Source: Treponema sp.
Lineage (GTDB): Bacteria > Spirochaetota > Spirochaetia > Treponematales > Treponemataceae
Length of the DNA: 23,255 nt
Direction: 5' to 3'
Assembly: GCA_016290335.1 (NCBI GenBank)
Contig: JAEETM010000053.1
Span: 1-23,255 of the forward strand
A program made the translations under genes and the position numbers. A model generated the notes under the pieces. It saw only the letters and a program-made list of their open reading frames with translations, was not told the origin of the DNA and did no database searches. This document shows positions 22,225 through 23,255 of this stretch, one piece after another. The stretch's first letter is position 1. The number at the start of each line of letters is the position of its first letter.

Positions 22225-23255
22225 TTATTTCAACGCCTCTTCCAAATCCTTAATCAAATCTTCTGCACTTTCAATTCCAACAGAAAGGCGTAATGTTTCC
22301 GGTGTAATTCCATTTTTGATTTTGAGCTCTTCCGGTACATCGGCATGAGTTTGAGTTGTAGGATAAGTGATTAAAGTTTCTACGCCACCAAGGCTTTCGG
22401 CGTATTTTATGAGGTGTACTTTTTCAAGCACAGAAAGTGCTTTTTCTACAGAGTTTAATCGGAAGGTTACCATTGCACCAAAACCACGGCTTTGTTTTTT
22501 CATGATTTCATAGCCGGGGTGTTCAAGTAAACCAGGATAAATTACTTTTGTAACGGCTGGCTGCAGTTTCAGCCATTCTGCAATTTTGGCTGCATTTGCC
22601 TGTGCCTTTTCCATACGTACCGCAAGAGTTTTAATACCGCGCAATAAAAGCCAGCTGTCAAATGGAGCCAGTCCGGAACCTGTTGTCTTTATGAGGAACC
22701 GAAGCTTTTCATTTATTTCATGATTTCGTGAAACAATAAAACCTGCAAGTGTATCATTGTGCCCTGCCAAAAACTTTGTTCCGCTGTGAATTACAACATC
22801 TGCACCCAAGTCCAGTGGATTTTGAAAATAAGGCGACATAAATGTATTATCCACAACTAACAATAAATTATGTTTATGTGCAAGCCTTGCAATTGCAGAA
22901 ATATCTGTAACATTCATCATTGGATTTGTAGGAGTTTCCACATAAATAGCTTTTGTGTTAGACTTAATTAACAACTCAATATTATCGCTCGCACAATTTG
23001 CCCGTGTAAACTCTATTCCATTTTTTGCAGAAACATTATCAAACAAACGGATTGTACCACCATACAAATCCGAATCTACAATCAGATGGTCACCAAGTTT
23101 AAAGATTTCCATAAAAAGAGTAATTGCTGCCATGCCCGTACTTAAAGCAAAAGCATCTGTTCCGTGCTCCAGCTGGCAAAGGATTTTTTCAAGCTGCTCT
23201 CGTGTAGGATTCTGCAGGCGTGAATAATCAAAGCCTGTACTTTTTCCAACCCCAG
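22225..23255 (-). CDS. Cys/Met-metabolism PLP enzyme (cystathionine gamma-lyase/synthase family), N-terminus cut by window edge
   Basis: About 343 codons are visible; the frame continues upstream of the first internal Met (23133) to the right edge and gives TGFDYSRLQNPTREQLEKIL followed by LEHGTDAFALSTGMAAI, so the true start lies outside. The PLP lysine is in DVVIHSGTKFLAGHND, and VYVETPTNPMM-type (AIYVETPTNP) and SLGGVETLITYP blocks are family signatures. Family members make or cleave cystathionine, or sulfhydrylate O-acyl-homoserine; the subtype cannot be decided by eye. A full protein would be about 375-390 aa. It is convergent with the LolD-like gene and continues the sulfur amino-acid theme, although its promoter is not visible. 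Confidence 0.88.
   Translation of the reverse strand, partial: GVGKSTGFDYSRLQNPTREQLEKILCQLEHGTDAFALSTGMAAITLFMEIFKLGDHLIVDSDLYGGTIRLFDNVSAKNGIEFTRANCASDNIELLIKSNTKAIYVETPTNPMMNVTDISAIARLAHKHNLLLVVDNTFMSPYFQNPLDLGADVVIHSGTKFLAGHNDTLAGFIVSRNHEINEKLRFLIKTTGSGLAPFDSWLLLRGIKTLAVRMEKAQANAAKIAEWLKLQPAVTKVIYPGLLEHPGYEIMKKQSRGFGAMVTFRLNSVEKALSVLEKVHLIKYAESLGGVETLITYPTTQTHADVPEELKIKNGITPETLRLSVGIESAEDLIKDLEEALK

Overview
The window looks like a chromosomal segment of a low-GC anaerobe. The best guess is a host-associated Treponema-like spirochaete, with a clostridium as the main alternative. The reasons are AT-rich intergenic DNA, strong AGGAGG ribosome sites, a HydE radical-SAM maturase, nitrogenase-like proteins and no respiratory genes. 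No rRNA or tRNA gene is visible, so the taxonomy is inference.

Left part (1-9.4 kb) is ordinary accessory chromosome. On the minus strand lie a DUF6442-like membrane protein (cut by the edge) and a NapH/CcoG-like polyferredoxin, behind a perfect consensus promoter set in palindromic operator-like repeats. Two GNAT acetyltransferases, a REP-like triple-hairpin repeat and a possible orphan small RNA follow. Next come a type III restriction-modification pair (mod-res), a divergent XRE regulator, an AlkD-type DNA glycosylase and a convergent YcaQ/AlkX-type DNA glycosylase.

Right part (9.4-23.3 kb) is the interesting region and appears to be a single sulfur-themed regulon. A MalY/PatB C-S lyase and an Rrf2 regulator (minus strand) face an operon (plus strand) of two nitrogenase-component-1-like subunits (NifK-like, then NifD-like), a cysteine-synthase-like enzyme and a LysR regulator. 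A NitT/TauT-type ABC permease and ATPase follow. Then come a HydE-type radical-SAM enzyme (minus) and, divergent from it, an operon of a NitT/TauT-like binding lipoprotein, a small DUF4418-like membrane protein, a FtsX/MacB-like permease and a LolD-like ATPase. A Cys/Met-metabolism PLP enzyme (minus, cut by the right edge) ends the window.

The promoters tie these units together. An inverted repeat AACMTA-N9-TAGGTW occurs twice between patB and the nitrogenase-like operon, with each -35 box inside a spacer, and once at each transporter promoter overlapping the -10 and start. I assign it provisionally to the Rrf2 protein. A LysR-type T-N11-A dyad (AGTTATA-centred) sits at about -65 of both transporter promoters and, from the other side, of the hydE promoter. 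The working model is a sulfur-starvation island: import a small organosulfur compound, reductively cleave it with a nitrogenase-like enzyme, and capture the released sulfide or thiol through PLP enzymes. No NifH-like reductase is encoded here and the substrate is unknown. The arrangement resembles methylthio-alkane reductase systems in logic, but not in gene order or accessory genes.
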